From CALODL01 sp942492115 (GTDB taxonomy: Bacteria > Planctomycetota > Phycisphaerae > UBA1845 > CAIVHJ01): 64,000 nt of DNA. Each line of letters starts with the position of its first letter. Within the stretch, counting starts at the first letter, position 1. Under the pieces are notes generated by a model. That model worked only from the letters and a program-made list of their open reading frames with translations. It made no database searches and was not told where the DNA came from. Positions 45,784 through 54,833 of this stretch are shown here, one piece after another. The position numbers and the translations under genes are program-made. The stretch spans positions 1 to 64,000 of the forward strand of contig CALODL010000008.1 of the NCBI GenBank assembly GCA_942492115.1, written 5' to 3'.

Positions 45784-46253
45784 CCTGAGCCGGAAGATTG
45801 CAATAACAACCTCAGCCCAGATGAGTGTGATCTCGAAACGGGAATATCACTGGACTCAATTCCTACTAAGGGCGACGGCGTTCCTGACGAATGCCAATGC
45901 TTCATTGTTGACACGATTCCACCTTCCGAAAGTATCGATGCCCGAATTCCGTCGAACGACTCCGGTAAGCTAATAGGTTGGTCATCTATAGAGTTGTCGA
46001 TGTGTGATGAAGCTGAGATACTCACCTTGGGTTTCTTCCGGGTGACGTGTCCGGCGATGGCCTGTCGAACTCACTCGATATTCTTGTTCTCATCGACTAC
46101 TTGAATGGGATTACTTCCCTCAACGAATGGCAGTGCGACATCGACCGCTCCGGAGAATGTGACCCGCTCGATATATTAAAACTCATCGACCTGCTCAACG
46201 GGGCCGGCGAGTATGATGTGTGGCTGGAAGCGGAGATTCCACCTTGCCCGTGA
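45784..46253 (+). pseudogene. Truncated, frameshifted relative of the EGF-dockerin secreted protein
   Basis: Frame 1 reads EDCNNNLSPDECDLETGISL...GDGVPDECQC (TSP3-like), then PPSESIDARIP...GWSS and LTLGF. The frame shifts near 46030-46045 and continues as LPGDVSGDGLSNSLDIL...DIDRSGECDPLDILKLIDLLNGAG...CP, a type I dockerin pair. The order IDAR..GW, then LPGDV, then DIDR.G..P.DILxLIDLxNGA matches the C-terminus of the gene at 57992-59818, with an internal deletion. There is no start codon; the 5' edge abuts a repeat. Confidence 0.7.
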
Positions 46254-46405
46254 CACCTACGCCAGAATACGTACGGCAGCCCTAATTCCGCTCTCAGATG
46301 TCGGTTCAACCCACCAAGTGTCGCATCGTACGGTGTGGACCTTGGAAAATGGCACCAGTCCACGTGGTATCATGGTCCATGAACACTTCCGCCTTGGAGC
46401 CGAAC

Positions 46406-48442
46406 ATGAAATCCGCCAATCTACTCGCCCTGACCATTGTCCTCCCATCGGCGGCCTGGGCTGGGGACCACGAGATTCCGGTGTGGTTCGAATCCGATCA
46501 AGTCTTCTCGCCGGACCCCGCGGAGTTCGACCGCTTTGGCTTGAGCGTTGCGGTTGACGGGAGCACCATGATGGTCGGCGAGCCTGGGGATGGGTGTGAT
46601 CCAGAATCGTCCTATGCGGGCACGGGAAAGGTCCACGTGTTCGAGTGGCAGGGCACGGCCTGGATCCAGGTTCAACAGCTGACCTCGTCGTCGTTGACCT
46701 GCGTCGATATGCTCGGCTACACGATCGACATCAACGGCGACTTTGCGTTCGTGAGCACCCACTGGATCTTCACCGAAGAGCCGAATACCAAGGTTGTGGT
46801 CTTCAAGAAGGTCGATGGGATCTGGGTCGAGCATCAGACCATTGCCAACGCGAATCCGATGCCGTGGGAACGGTTCGGCTACAGGATTGACATCAGCGGT
46901 GAGTGGGCGGCGATTCTCAATTCGTGTTCTGATTGGGGCGTGTATCAATGCTACTATGGTACGATCGCGATGTACCGACTGGATGATGGGTATTGGGAGT
47001 TGACCCACTGGATTGAAAACCCGCACGGCCCAACGTCGCCGATAGACTTTGGACTGTCAATGGCGCTGGAAGGGGGCACGCTGTTTGTCGGCAGTACTCA
47101 CGGCGTGTATCGCTATGAAAACCAAGGGGCGACGTGGGAGCTTGTCGATTCCTGGGACGGCAGCGTGAGCGGTGAAGGCTGGTTCGGCGTCGGCCTGGAT
47201 CTGGATGGTGAACTGCTGGTCGTTAGTGCACCTGACGAGGATACCGTTGCAGAGAACCATGGCGCCGTCTACGTCTACCGCGGCAGCGACGGAACGTGGG
47301 GATTGGAGCAGCAGATCATTCCACCAGCACACACGTTCAGTTGGGTGTCCGTTGACCAGAACGTTCTGACGGTGGCGGCACACGAGCCGGGTGGGCCTGT
47401 TGTGTTCTATGTGTATGCGTTCGATGGTATGGACTGGACGCTTGCGGGTCAGCTGGCCCCATCTTCTGACGATGCGGAGCTTGCATACACGTACGACATG
47501 TCCGACGAATATGTCGTTGTAGGTACAGCCGATACTTCAGAAAATGCCAATGTTCTTGTTTATGACGTCGCCTGCCACTTGAACTGCGCTAGTGTGAGTC
47601 GAGATCCGTGCTTGTGGTGGGACTGCTCCACGTGCTCCAGTACCCCTGTTCATTTTGCAGACATGGGGGGCGCGTTTGGGGAGTGTGCGCCTGACGGTGC
47701 CGCAGATGGCAATGATCGCTTTCGTGCCCTGAACTGCTTCGCCGATACGCAGGTCGATGGCGTTCCCGGTTACCCTTGCGAGCAGGCACCGCCAACTGCT
47801 GTCAACGTCGACGCCGGAGGACCGTTCGGCAGCTGCGAGCCCGATGGCGTGTGCGATGGCAACGATGCTTTTCATGCTTTGAACGCTTTCTCCGGGGCAA
47901 CGACCTGCTCTTGCCCGCTCGACGGCTCCCCGATGCCCGTGATCGATGCGGTGGTCACCCGCCAGGCCACTCTCGAATTGCGGCCCACCAAGAAACACGT
48001 CCGCCCCGGTGACATGATTGCGGTCGAGGTCTTCCTGAGTTCACCGCTCGATGACTTGCGGGGCTACCAGTTGCATCTCGGTGTGGCTGGCGGGAATCGT
48101 GGGCAACTGGAGCTGATCGACATCAGCATCGACCGGCGACGGGATGCGGTGTTCGCTGATAAGACGGCATGGACCGCCTTCAACGTCAACACCGGCCAGA
48201 TGCTTGCGGGCCTCGATACACCGGGCGTTCGAACGACTGCCGACTCCTACCTGGCGACGCTCACCTACCGGGCCTCACGGGATGCGCTCGGGCCGTTCAG
48301 TATTGAGTTGCTGCATGACGTGGCGGATGCGTCGCAGCGGACGTTCCTGTTCATGATGGATCAGCGGGCGGTGACGGAGATCGGGGTTGAGCCGGTGGTC
48401 GTGGATGTGGTCGCAGGACCGAAGCGGAGGGATGTGCGATGA
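46406..48442 (+). CDS. Secreted FG-GAP-type propeller with dockerin-like and cohesin-like domains
   Basis: 678-residue secreted protein. ATG 46406 has GGAG upstream; signal peptide at 1-19 (LLALTIVLPSAAWA). Residues about 25-400 are FG-GAP-type blades (DRFGLSVAVDGSTMMVGEP, GYTIDINGDFAFVST, RFGYRIDISGEWAAIL, FGVGLDLDGELLVVSAPDED). The Cys-rich dockerin-like pair spans about 420-502 (FGECAPDGAADGNDRFRALNC, FGSCEPDGVCDGNDAFHALNAF). The cohesin-like domain (about 510-660) has DLRGYQLHLGVAGG. The TAA-less TGA stop overlaps the next ATG as ATGA, so the downstream gene is translationally coupled. Confidence 0.82.
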   Translation: MKSANLLALTIVLPSAAWAGDHEIPVWFESDQVFSPDPAEFDRFGLSVAVDGSTMMVGEPGDGCDPESSYAGTGKVHVFEWQGTAWIQVQQLTSSSLTCVDMLGYTIDINGDFAFVSTHWIFTEEPNTKVVVFKKVDGIWVEHQTIANANPMPWERFGYRIDISGEWAAILNSCSDWGVYQCYYGTIAMYRLDDGYWELTHWIENPHGPTSPIDFGLSMALEGGTLFVGSTHGVYRYENQGATWELVDSWDGSVSGEGWFGVGLDLDGELLVVSAPDEDTVAENHGAVYVYRGSDGTWGLEQQIIPPAHTFSWVSVDQNVLTVAAHEPGGPVVFYVYAFDGMDWTLAGQLAPSSDDAELAYTYDMSDEYVVVGTADTSENANVLVYDVACHLNCASVSRDPCLWWDCSTCSSTPVHFADMGGAFGECAPDGAADGNDRFRALNCFADTQVDGVPGYPCEQAPPTAVNVDAGGPFGSCEPDGVCDGNDAFHALNAFSGATTCSCPLDGSPMPVIDAVVTRQATLELRPTKKHVRPGDMIAVEVFLSSPLDDLRGYQLHLGVAGGNRGQLELIDISIDRRRDAVFADKTAWTAFNVNTGQMLAGLDTPGVRTTADSYLATLTYRASRDALGPFSIELLHDVADASQRTFLFMMDQRAVTEIGVEPVVVDVVAGPKRRDVR

Positions 48443-49626
48443 GGGCTCTAGTCCTGATCAACATCCTGGTGCTTGCGGGCGTGGCGATTGGGCAGGTACC
48501 GCCTGGGTTTGAGGTGGTGAAGGTGACGGAGGCGGATGCTCTTCGTGATCGGCCCGACATCAACTCCGCCTCAACTGTTGTGTGGGCTGTGCGTACCTCG
48601 GAGAACACGGTCATCGCAAGAGAATTCAATAATGGAATTGTGAGGACCATAATCGATGATGCTGTCGTGAATGGGGTCCCAGCTATCAATGACAAGGGTG
48701 ATGTCGTCGTCATAACTGGAACCCGCTTCAGTGGGCCGTTTGATGTGGCAGTTCATGGTGCGGATGGCTCTAAGATTGTCTTTGATGTAACTGATGCTGT
48801 CAGCTTTGTTGACATCAACGATAGCGGCCAAGTTGTGTGGGTCGACGATTTCTCGGGTAATAGCACGCACACGGATATGTATGTTTTCGACGGCATGTCT
48901 TCAAGGCGAGTCACATTTAATGGGCTTCAGAATTCTGAACCACGTATGAACACAAACGGGGAGGTCGTATTCAAAACAAGAGACATTTTCGGCACGCTAA
49001 GGGTGGTGCAGTTGTTTGATGGGAGTGTCGTGTCACTCTTGTCTGACCAGAGTGTCGTCGCGTTCTCGGTGGACCTAAACGATGTAGGAGATATTGTCTG
49101 GACTGAGGAAGGCGAAGATCTTAACAGGATAATTTTGCAGGCGAAGAACGAGACCGTTGTCGTGTCAGAGGGCGTTGGGCTCGGGCGATGCACGGTGAAC
49201 AACCTCAGAGACATCGCCCATGGACAGATAAACCCGGCCACAAGTTTGTCGGATACGGTTCTGATCGAACACGACGGCAGCACTTACACACTGCCCGGCT
49301 TCGGGCTGAACTGTGAAGGCGTTAGGATAAACGATCGGGCTGAGGTGGTGTGGAAAGGAACTGATGGTGGGTTGGGTGGAATCCTACTGCTCCGACGCAT
49401 AGCCCCCAACGGCGACTTCAACCACGACTGCCGCATCAATGCCTACGACTTAGCCATCTTGGAGAACTGCTACACCGGCGACGGCAATGGACCTGCGGGT
49501 GGGCTGCTGGCGGATTGTACGCGGGCGGACTTCGATGGCGATGGGGATGTGGATCAGGCGGATGTCGATGAGTTCATGGCGGTGGTGACGGGCGTCGAGG
49601 GGATGGTGGATGGGTGTGAGCGTTAA
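48439..49626 (+). CDS. Secreted dockerin-type protein with choice-of-anchor/propeller-like repeats
   Basis: 395-residue exported protein, signal peptide at 1-18. Residues 20-320 consist of repeated strands with INDKGDVVVITG, DINDSGQVVWV, MNTNGEVVFKT, LNDVGDIVWT and INDRAEVVWKG, the ND-x-G-x-V-V pattern of propeller-like extracellular repeat proteins. The C-terminus is a type I dockerin-like pair (GDFNHDCRINAYDLAIL at about 325-345 and ADFDGDGDVDQADVDEF at about 365-382). Coupled by an ATGA overlap to the preceding propeller-cohesin gene. Base composition is slightly lower in GC than the upstream genes. Confidence 0.75.
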   Translation: MRALVLINILVLAGVAIGQVPPGFEVVKVTEADALRDRPDINSASTVVWAVRTSENTVIAREFNNGIVRTIIDDAVVNGVPAINDKGDVVVITGTRFSGPFDVAVHGADGSKIVFDVTDAVSFVDINDSGQVVWVDDFSGNSTHTDMYVFDGMSSRRVTFNGLQNSEPRMNTNGEVVFKTRDIFGTLRVVQLFDGSVVSLLSDQSVVAFSVDLNDVGDIVWTEEGEDLNRIILQAKNETVVVSEGVGLGRCTVNNLRDIAHGQINPATSLSDTVLIEHDGSTYTLPGFGLNCEGVRINDRAEVVWKGTDGGLGGILLLRRIAPNGDFNHDCRINAYDLAILENCYTGDGNGPAGGLLADCTRADFDGDGDVDQADVDEFMAVVTGVEGMVDGCER

Positions 49627-49754
49627 TGAACCCCGTCCGGTCTCACAGAGGTGTTCTGTGTCGCATGCGAGGATTGGCTGTGCACAGATAAGCGTCGGCA
49701 CAGAATCACAGCCCAATGCAGGATGGAATCGTGTCTACTAATTATGCACACGAA

Positions 49755-50165
49755 ATGCGTATCGCAGTGCGGATTCTTTGGTGCGGCGTGATGTCGTGCA
49801 TCTGCCTCTTACCTGGTTGTACTACATTCCAGATGAAGGCTATCCAAATAACAAGTGAGTCAAGGCTGGATGAATTGGTGGGGAATCGGGTGTCGTGTAC
49901 AGGGGAGGCGGAAAATGTCAAGCTCGGCGCGCGAATCGTCGTGGGTGGCATCAGTGTACTTGTTGAAGGAATGCACGGATGGCCTGAAACCATTCGCGGC
50001 ACAAAAGTCTATGCAGAAGGGGTTTTGGATAGCTTTGAGGTTCCGGTAACACAACCGGCAACTATGGGGAAGAATGGCAAATATCGTCGCATCCCACAGG
50101 GCGTGAGGGGTCCTGACGGAACTATTCATGTGCTTAGGAAAGCTCACTGGGAGCAGCGCGGTTGA
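49755..50165 (+). CDS. Putative lipoprotein, unknown
   Basis: 136-residue predicted lipoprotein. Signal MRIAVRILWCGVMSCICL and lipobox LPGC at about residues 19-22; the mature part starts CTTFQMKAIQITS. The body is strand-rich (GNRVSCTGEAENVKLGARIVVGGISVLVEG and TKVYAEGVLDSFEVPVTQP), compatible with a small OB-like or beta-barrel domain. The opening resembles the lipoprotein at 45228. ATG 49755 is preferred over a longer in-frame start at 49716. Function unknown. Confidence 0.6.
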   Translation: MRIAVRILWCGVMSCICLLPGCTTFQMKAIQITSESRLDELVGNRVSCTGEAENVKLGARIVVGGISVLVEGMHGWPETIRGTKVYAEGVLDSFEVPVTQPATMGKNGKYRRIPQGVRGPDGTIHVLRKAHWEQRG

Positions 50166-50387
50166 AAGACGCTTGTCCGGCCAGCAGCGGATGTCTAACT
50201 GTACGGCGGCAAACGGCATTGAGCCTCGCGTTTGAGCCACTCATCTCGGAGTCAAAGTGTCGCGATTATGCCGAAAGGCAGCCGCCGCTAACCGAACAGA
50301 TAGTGGTCCGTGGCAAATGACCGGCATGTATGTCAGGCAGCGCCTGGAATGTACCAGCGCGCAGCGCTGTGAGCCCGGCCACACTGA

Positions 50388-50427
50388 GGCGGTGCGGACG
50401 TGCACTACAGGGTACGCCGCCTTTTTT
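50388..50427 (+). terminator. Possible terminator after the lipoprotein gene
   Basis: Stem GGCGGTG/CGCCGCC (with one G-U pair) and a long loop, then TTTTTT. It is 220 bp downstream of the lipoprotein stop. The interval 50166-50387 otherwise shows no gene. Confidence 0.4.
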
Positions 50428-52265
50428 CATCTCTCAAATCCACAACATTCTGTTATATCTCTTGTCGGGAACCTGGATAGCACAAGAACGCCTGCCAGCA
50501 GCCCTCCGATTAGCAGCAGCATACCCAGTCCGGATATGGCAGGTAGGGCGAGGATACAAATACTCGGCTCACCACTGCATGCGAATCCGTCCTCAATGTA
50601 GCAACGCGATGAACAGCCGTCTCCGTCCTCCTTGTTGCCGTCGTCACAGGTTTCACCTCCAACGATAACTCCGTCGCCGCATGTCTCCACACACACGCTC
50701 GGTTCATCACTGCATGCGAACCCTGCCTCTACGACGCAACTTGGTGAACACCCGTCATAGCCTTGGGTGTTGCCATCATCACACTCCTCGATGCCCGCGA
50801 TTAACCCGTCGCCGCACTCCGTGCTGCATACGCTGGGGTTCGTGCAGTTGAGTCCGCACTCCTCGGTTCCGCCGACGAACCCACCGGGGCACAACTCTTC
50901 GCACGTCCCTGGATCGACACTGCATACAAAGCCCGCCTCCACTGAACAGCCAGGTGAGCAGCCATCTCCGCCTGCGAGGTTGCCATCGTCGCAGCCTTCC
51001 AGTCCCGCTACGCGCCCATCTCCGCAGTACTCAAGGTTGCAGTCACTCCCAAGAGCAAACAAATACCCAGCACCACGACTACCATTCTCGCCACCAGCAC
51101 CAATCATCAACACATCTGCTTCTAACGCAACGCTGGTTCCAAAACTGTCGTTCACGCCAGGGTCCGGTGCCGTCAACTGTGTGTGTTCTGTCCATATCTG
51201 GGCCCGTTCCTCATACTCGAACACGTATGCCGCCCCCGTCGCTGGCGCCACCCCAATCTTGAATGGGCTACTAACAATCGCAATATCAGCCCTGATCGAC
51301 ACTGCGAATCCGAAGTTATCAAAGGCAGCGGAATCCGAAGCCGTAAGCCTTTGCTCTTCTTCCCACTCCCCGATCCTTGGCCTATAGCGGAAAACATATG
51401 CAGCTCCAGCATCAATCTCTTTGTCATCATGCTCTATAGCGCCAACTAAAACGAGATCGCTACTTATTGCAACCGAATACCCAAATCGGCTGAGCTCCGC
51501 TACGTCTGATGCAACAAGCTTTTGCTCGTGCACCCACGGGCCAGTTGGGCCAAGCGACCTGAAGATGTACGCCGATCCCGAGTCTTCTCCTGCATCATTG
51601 TCATCAGTGGCTCCGACAACAATGAGGTTCTCATCAATTGCAACTGAAAAGCCAAACTTCTCTCCCTCGGCAGCATCAAACGCAACCAGCTTGCTAACTT
51701 CGATCCACAGCTTTTCTTCGGGATCATACCGAAATACGTAGGCGGCTTGCTCTCCAAAAGCACCAACAACTAACAAATCGCCAAGCATGGCGACCGATAC
51801 TCCAAACAAGGCCCCTGCGGTTGCATCGGAGGCAATCAGCTTTTGCTCCTCAATCCACTGACCGTGTGCGATGTCATAGCGAAAAACATAGGCCGCCCCA
51901 GCCGACGCTGCGGCCTCGCTATCCTGAACAGCTCCAGAGACAATTACTAGGGCGCCCGCCACTCGATCAATGCCGACTGACCGTCCAAACTGGAAAGACG
52001 CCCCGCTAGAGGGGATGAGCTTTTGCTCATGAATCCACTCAGTCGAAAACGGATCAAACCGAAACACATACGCCGAACCAGGCCCGTCTGACCGGGCCCC
52101 AACAACCACGACATCCTCATGCATTGCTGCCGAGCCCCCAAACCGGTCCCCCAGCATACCATCGAACGCACTCAAGCGTTCGAACTCACACTGAGCTACG
52201 GCGGCCGGCATGCACACCGTCGTCATGCATGCTCCGATTACACAGAGAAACAGTGAGCGCTGCAT
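50427..52265 (-). CDS. Exported FG-GAP propeller with DUF4215 Cys-repeats and IPTL-CTERM-like tail
   Basis: 612-residue surface protein. Signal peptide at 1-25. Residues about 30-400 are FG-GAP blades (GDRFGGSAAMHEDVVVVGA, FGRSVGIDRVAGALVIVSG, LFGVSVAMLGDLLVVGAF and others), each with AYVFRYD. Three DUF4215-type Cys-rich repeats follow (CGDGRVAGLEGCDDGN, CGDGLIAGIEECDDGN, CGDGVIVGGETCDDGN) with intervening AGFVCS...C. The C-terminus is LPAISGLGMLLLIGGLLAGV then LVLSRF, a Pro-start, Gly-containing hydrophobic helix plus basic residue like IPTL-CTERM sorting tails. The gene begins directly after a cohesin-like gene fragment (TAAATG). Confidence 0.8.
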   Translation of the reverse strand: MQRSLFLCVIGACMTTVCMPAAVAQCEFERLSAFDGMLGDRFGGSAAMHEDVVVVGARSDGPGSAYVFRFDPFSTEWIHEQKLIPSSGASFQFGRSVGIDRVAGALVIVSGAVQDSEAAASAGAAYVFRYDIAHGQWIEEQKLIASDATAGALFGVSVAMLGDLLVVGAFGEQAAYVFRYDPEEKLWIEVSKLVAFDAAEGEKFGFSVAIDENLIVVGATDDNDAGEDSGSAYIFRSLGPTGPWVHEQKLVASDVAELSRFGYSVAISSDLVLVGAIEHDDKEIDAGAAYVFRYRPRIGEWEEEQRLTASDSAAFDNFGFAVSIRADIAIVSSPFKIGVAPATGAAYVFEYEERAQIWTEHTQLTAPDPGVNDSFGTSVALEADVLMIGAGGENGSRGAGYLFALGSDCNLEYCGDGRVAGLEGCDDGNLAGGDGCSPGCSVEAGFVCSVDPGTCEELCPGGFVGGTEECGLNCTNPSVCSTECGDGLIAGIEECDDGNTQGYDGCSPSCVVEAGFACSDEPSVCVETCGDGVIVGGETCDDGNKEDGDGCSSRCYIEDGFACSGEPSICILALPAISGLGMLLLIGGLLAGVLVLSRFPTRDITECCGFER

Positions 52266-52736
52266 TTAACCTCCAGGGGCCACCGTAACAGTGGCAGGCT
52301 GCGCGAATTGGATATCAATGGTGCCCGTCGATGGCGTCGGAAAGAGAAATGTGCGCTGTTCTTCATCAGAAGCATCGTGCAGTAGATCAACGAAGAACGT
52401 GCCCTCCGCATCGTCGCTGGCCCTGTAGGTGAACGTCGCGAGGTATCCATTGAATCCAATGACACCATCGGTATCCGTAGCAGTCGAAATGCCGGGGTCA
52501 TCTAAACCCGCTGTCATCTGGGCCAGCTGAACGTTGAACGCTTCCCAGTATTCCAGGCCAAAGAAGACGAAACTCGGACTGTTGTTGATTGAGATATCGA
52601 CCAACTCCAAAGTGCCCCGAGATCCCCCACTGACCCCCACATGCAATTGGAACCCCCGGATACGCGAGCGGTTGTCCTGCGAAGTGGTTCGCCATCGTGA
52701 GATGAGCATCAGTTGCTGACGCACCGCATAACGTGA
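52266..52736 (-). pseudogene. Fragment of a cohesin-like C-terminal domain
   Basis: The reading frame without a convincing start encodes IRGFQLHVGVSGGSRGTLELVDISI...EYWEAFNVQLAQMTAGL...GYLATFTYRASDDAEGTFFVDLLHD. It matches residue for residue the cohesin-like domain of the genes at 46406 and 34354. The N-terminal domains are missing; the frame begins just after a terminator hairpin. It ends in TAA directly abutting the ATG of the FG-GAP/DUF4215 gene. It is probably the tail of a deleted protein. Confidence 0.7.
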
Positions 52737-52739
52737 AGT

Positions 52740-52767
52740 ACAAGCCCTCCCTTCGGGGAGGGCTTGT
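52740..52767 (-). terminator. Hairpin terminator after the metzincin gene
   Basis: Perfect 12-bp stem ACAAGCCCTCCC/GGGAGGGCTTGT with a UUCG-type loop, 20 bp after the stop at 52788. A T-run is absent, but position and stability fit termination. Confidence 0.6.
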
Positions 52768-52787
52768 CTCACGGATTGCCAAGTGTG

Positions 52788-54833
52788 TCAGGGGCACGCA
52801 GTCGGATCGAACGCCTGGCCCGAATCGATTGCCTGACTACTGCGCGAGCGCCTCTTGGGCACAGTGACTTCTGCAGAACAGGTGCCCACGTTGCCGCAGC
52901 TGTCGGTCGCGCTCACGGTAATGACATAGACGCGGCCGTCACCCGCACCCGAGCGCTCCGACCGCAGGAGGACGGCATCGTTCTTGATCTCCGCATCGGG
53001 ACAGTGTATCGGGCCGCCCGCGCCCAACTCATCGTGTGGAGACTCATCGCTGGTCACGGTGACTTCGAAAGCAAGCGCTTGCGTGTCGCATAGGTCAGTG
53101 GCGTCGTACGACAGGCCCACATCGACCATACGGTGGTTGGGCGGCCACAAGCGATCGACGTCAACACTGCAGGTGACCTCGGGTGCCGTCGAATCGACAA
53201 CCGTGACTGTCGACGTGGCCTCGCCTTCATTGCCCACGCTGTCGGTCGCAGTGAAGGTGACCGCTGTCACGCCTCCCGGTGGGCATGCCGCGGGAAAGAA
53301 ATCGGGCGCGTCATTGTCGATATTGGCGATTGGGCCCTCGCACTCGTCTTCGGCAGTTGCCGAGTCGATCCACGCTTGAATATCCGGATCGTCCAGCGGG
53401 ATACCGCCCGGGCCGTTGCACTCGAGCAGGACATCAGCCGGTGGCGTGACCACGGGGGGGGTGACGTCGGACGCCGTGATGCTTAGCGCGTAGCGGTTGC
53501 AGCTGCCGATTCCATCGCCGTAGACGCGCGCCAGATAACCCCCCGCAGGCAAGTCTCGGTCGATCGATTCATCGTCAGTCGAACTGGCCGACGTCTCGAT
53601 GAGTCCATCCGCAGCCGTCCGTATTTGCAGATCGATATCGCCCATATCGTGATCGAATGTCGTCGCGGTCTCGACATACATCTCACAGGTCAGGTCAAAC
53701 GCGTAGTAGTCGTTTTCCGAATCCTGATCGATGCTCACATTTCCGGCATTGAACGGCAGGTTGATTGCGCTCGCGGAGCCGGCGGTGTTGTTGGGCTCGA
53801 ATGCGTCCAAGGCGAGTAGTATCGTCAGCGCGGTTGGCGTAAAGTCCTTGCCCGTAAATGCCACGCCATCCGTAAATGTCGCCGCGTTGTTGTCCTCGAA
53901 GCGCTCGGGCCATACGTCGTTGTCGTCGATGATTCCCCCGATGTAGCGCGTGCCGCAGTCATCCACGGTCGGGATCGTCGCGCTCCAGTCGAAGGTGCTG
54001 AACGTAAATGTTCCGAAGTCGGCAAATGTTCCAGTGTTCAACAGAGTGTCACCTGTTGAAATGCCCACGTTCTCGGACAAGTAAACTCCGAAACGCACTT
54101 CTGCATCGAACGCCTCACTGCCGCGGTTCTCGACCGTGATGTCATTCAGTTGAATCTGCTCCCCTTCTCGAAGCGTGGTCGGCGACATGCTCATCCACTG
54201 CGGTACAGATCCATCGTGCCATTTGTTGTAGATGACGATATCCCACTCGGTGACAAACGTCGCATTCTGGCGGATGGCTTCCTTGTCATCCATGTACAGC
54301 GTCTCGGCACGGAGGTACTTACTGGTGCCACTGTTTTCGATGGACAGGAAGTTGTTGTAGTGATCGAGTCCTCGGACGTGACCAAACTCGTGAAGAACGG
54401 TCGACTGGAACCACGTGCTGTCGTGGGGGCCGAGGTTCCAGGCGAGGGCAGGGTCGAGCATCACATCGCATTCAACGAGTGTTCCACTGGACCAGCAGGC
54501 AGCCCAGGCCAGCGCGTCGGCATATGACAGGCCATACTCTGAACTGAGCCCGGCTTCGTCGAGAAAGCCCATGGTGTTATCGCCGTCATTGGCGCCAAAG
54601 CTGAATTGGGGATTCAAGTTGATTCTCAGAGGGTGTGAATTGTCGGTCACATCGATCTCATTCCACTCTGATAGTTGGAATTGAGCGGGATCACTCCACG
54701 TATCTGCGGGCAGGAACACGTCGTCGAACACGATGTCGTCGCCGTCATCCCAGAAATTGCCGATATCATACGCAAGGCCGACTGGAATGAAGGTCGCAAT
54801 CAGAATGGAGCTCGTAATCACCAGGCGTTTCAT
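52788..54833 (-). CDS. Exported matrixin-like metalloprotease with CARDB, PPC and HYR domains
   Basis: 681-residue secreted protease. Signal peptide at 1-21. The metzincin zinc motif HExxHxxGxxH is complete in STVLHEFGHVRGLDHY (H148, E149, H152, G155, H158). C-terminal to the catalytic domain are a CARDB-like domain (about 210-310, DITVENRGSEAFDAEVRF), a pre-peptidase C-terminal domain (about 340-455, FEPNNTAGSASAINLP...DSENDYYAFDL) and HYR-like repeats (about 465-590, PPADVLLECNG...VTFTATDSVGNEG...). The ATG overlaps the stop of the upstream gene by ATGA, so both are one operon. Secreted; substrate unknown. Confidence 0.85.
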   Translation of the reverse strand: MKRLVITSSILIATFIPVGLAYDIGNFWDDGDDIVFDDVFLPADTWSDPAQFQLSEWNEIDVTDNSHPLRINLNPQFSFGANDGDNTMGFLDEAGLSSEYGLSYADALAWAACWSSGTLVECDVMLDPALAWNLGPHDSTWFQSTVLHEFGHVRGLDHYNNFLSIENSGTSKYLRAETLYMDDKEAIRQNATFVTEWDIVIYNKWHDGSVPQWMSMSPTTLREGEQIQLNDITVENRGSEAFDAEVRFGVYLSENVGISTGDTLLNTGTFADFGTFTFSTFDWSATIPTVDDCGTRYIGGIIDDNDVWPERFEDNNAATFTDGVAFTGKDFTPTALTILLALDAFEPNNTAGSASAINLPFNAGNVSIDQDSENDYYAFDLTCEMYVETATTFDHDMGDIDLQIRTAADGLIETSASSTDDESIDRDLPAGGYLARVYGDGIGSCNRYALSITASDVTPPVVTPPADVLLECNGPGGIPLDDPDIQAWIDSATAEDECEGPIANIDNDAPDFFPAACPPGGVTAVTFTATDSVGNEGEATSTVTVVDSTAPEVTCSVDVDRLWPPNHRMVDVGLSYDATDLCDTQALAFEVTVTSDESPHDELGAGGPIHCPDAEIKNDAVLLRSERSGAGDGRVYVITVSATDSCGNVGTCSAEVTVPKRRSRSSQAIDSGQAFDPTACP

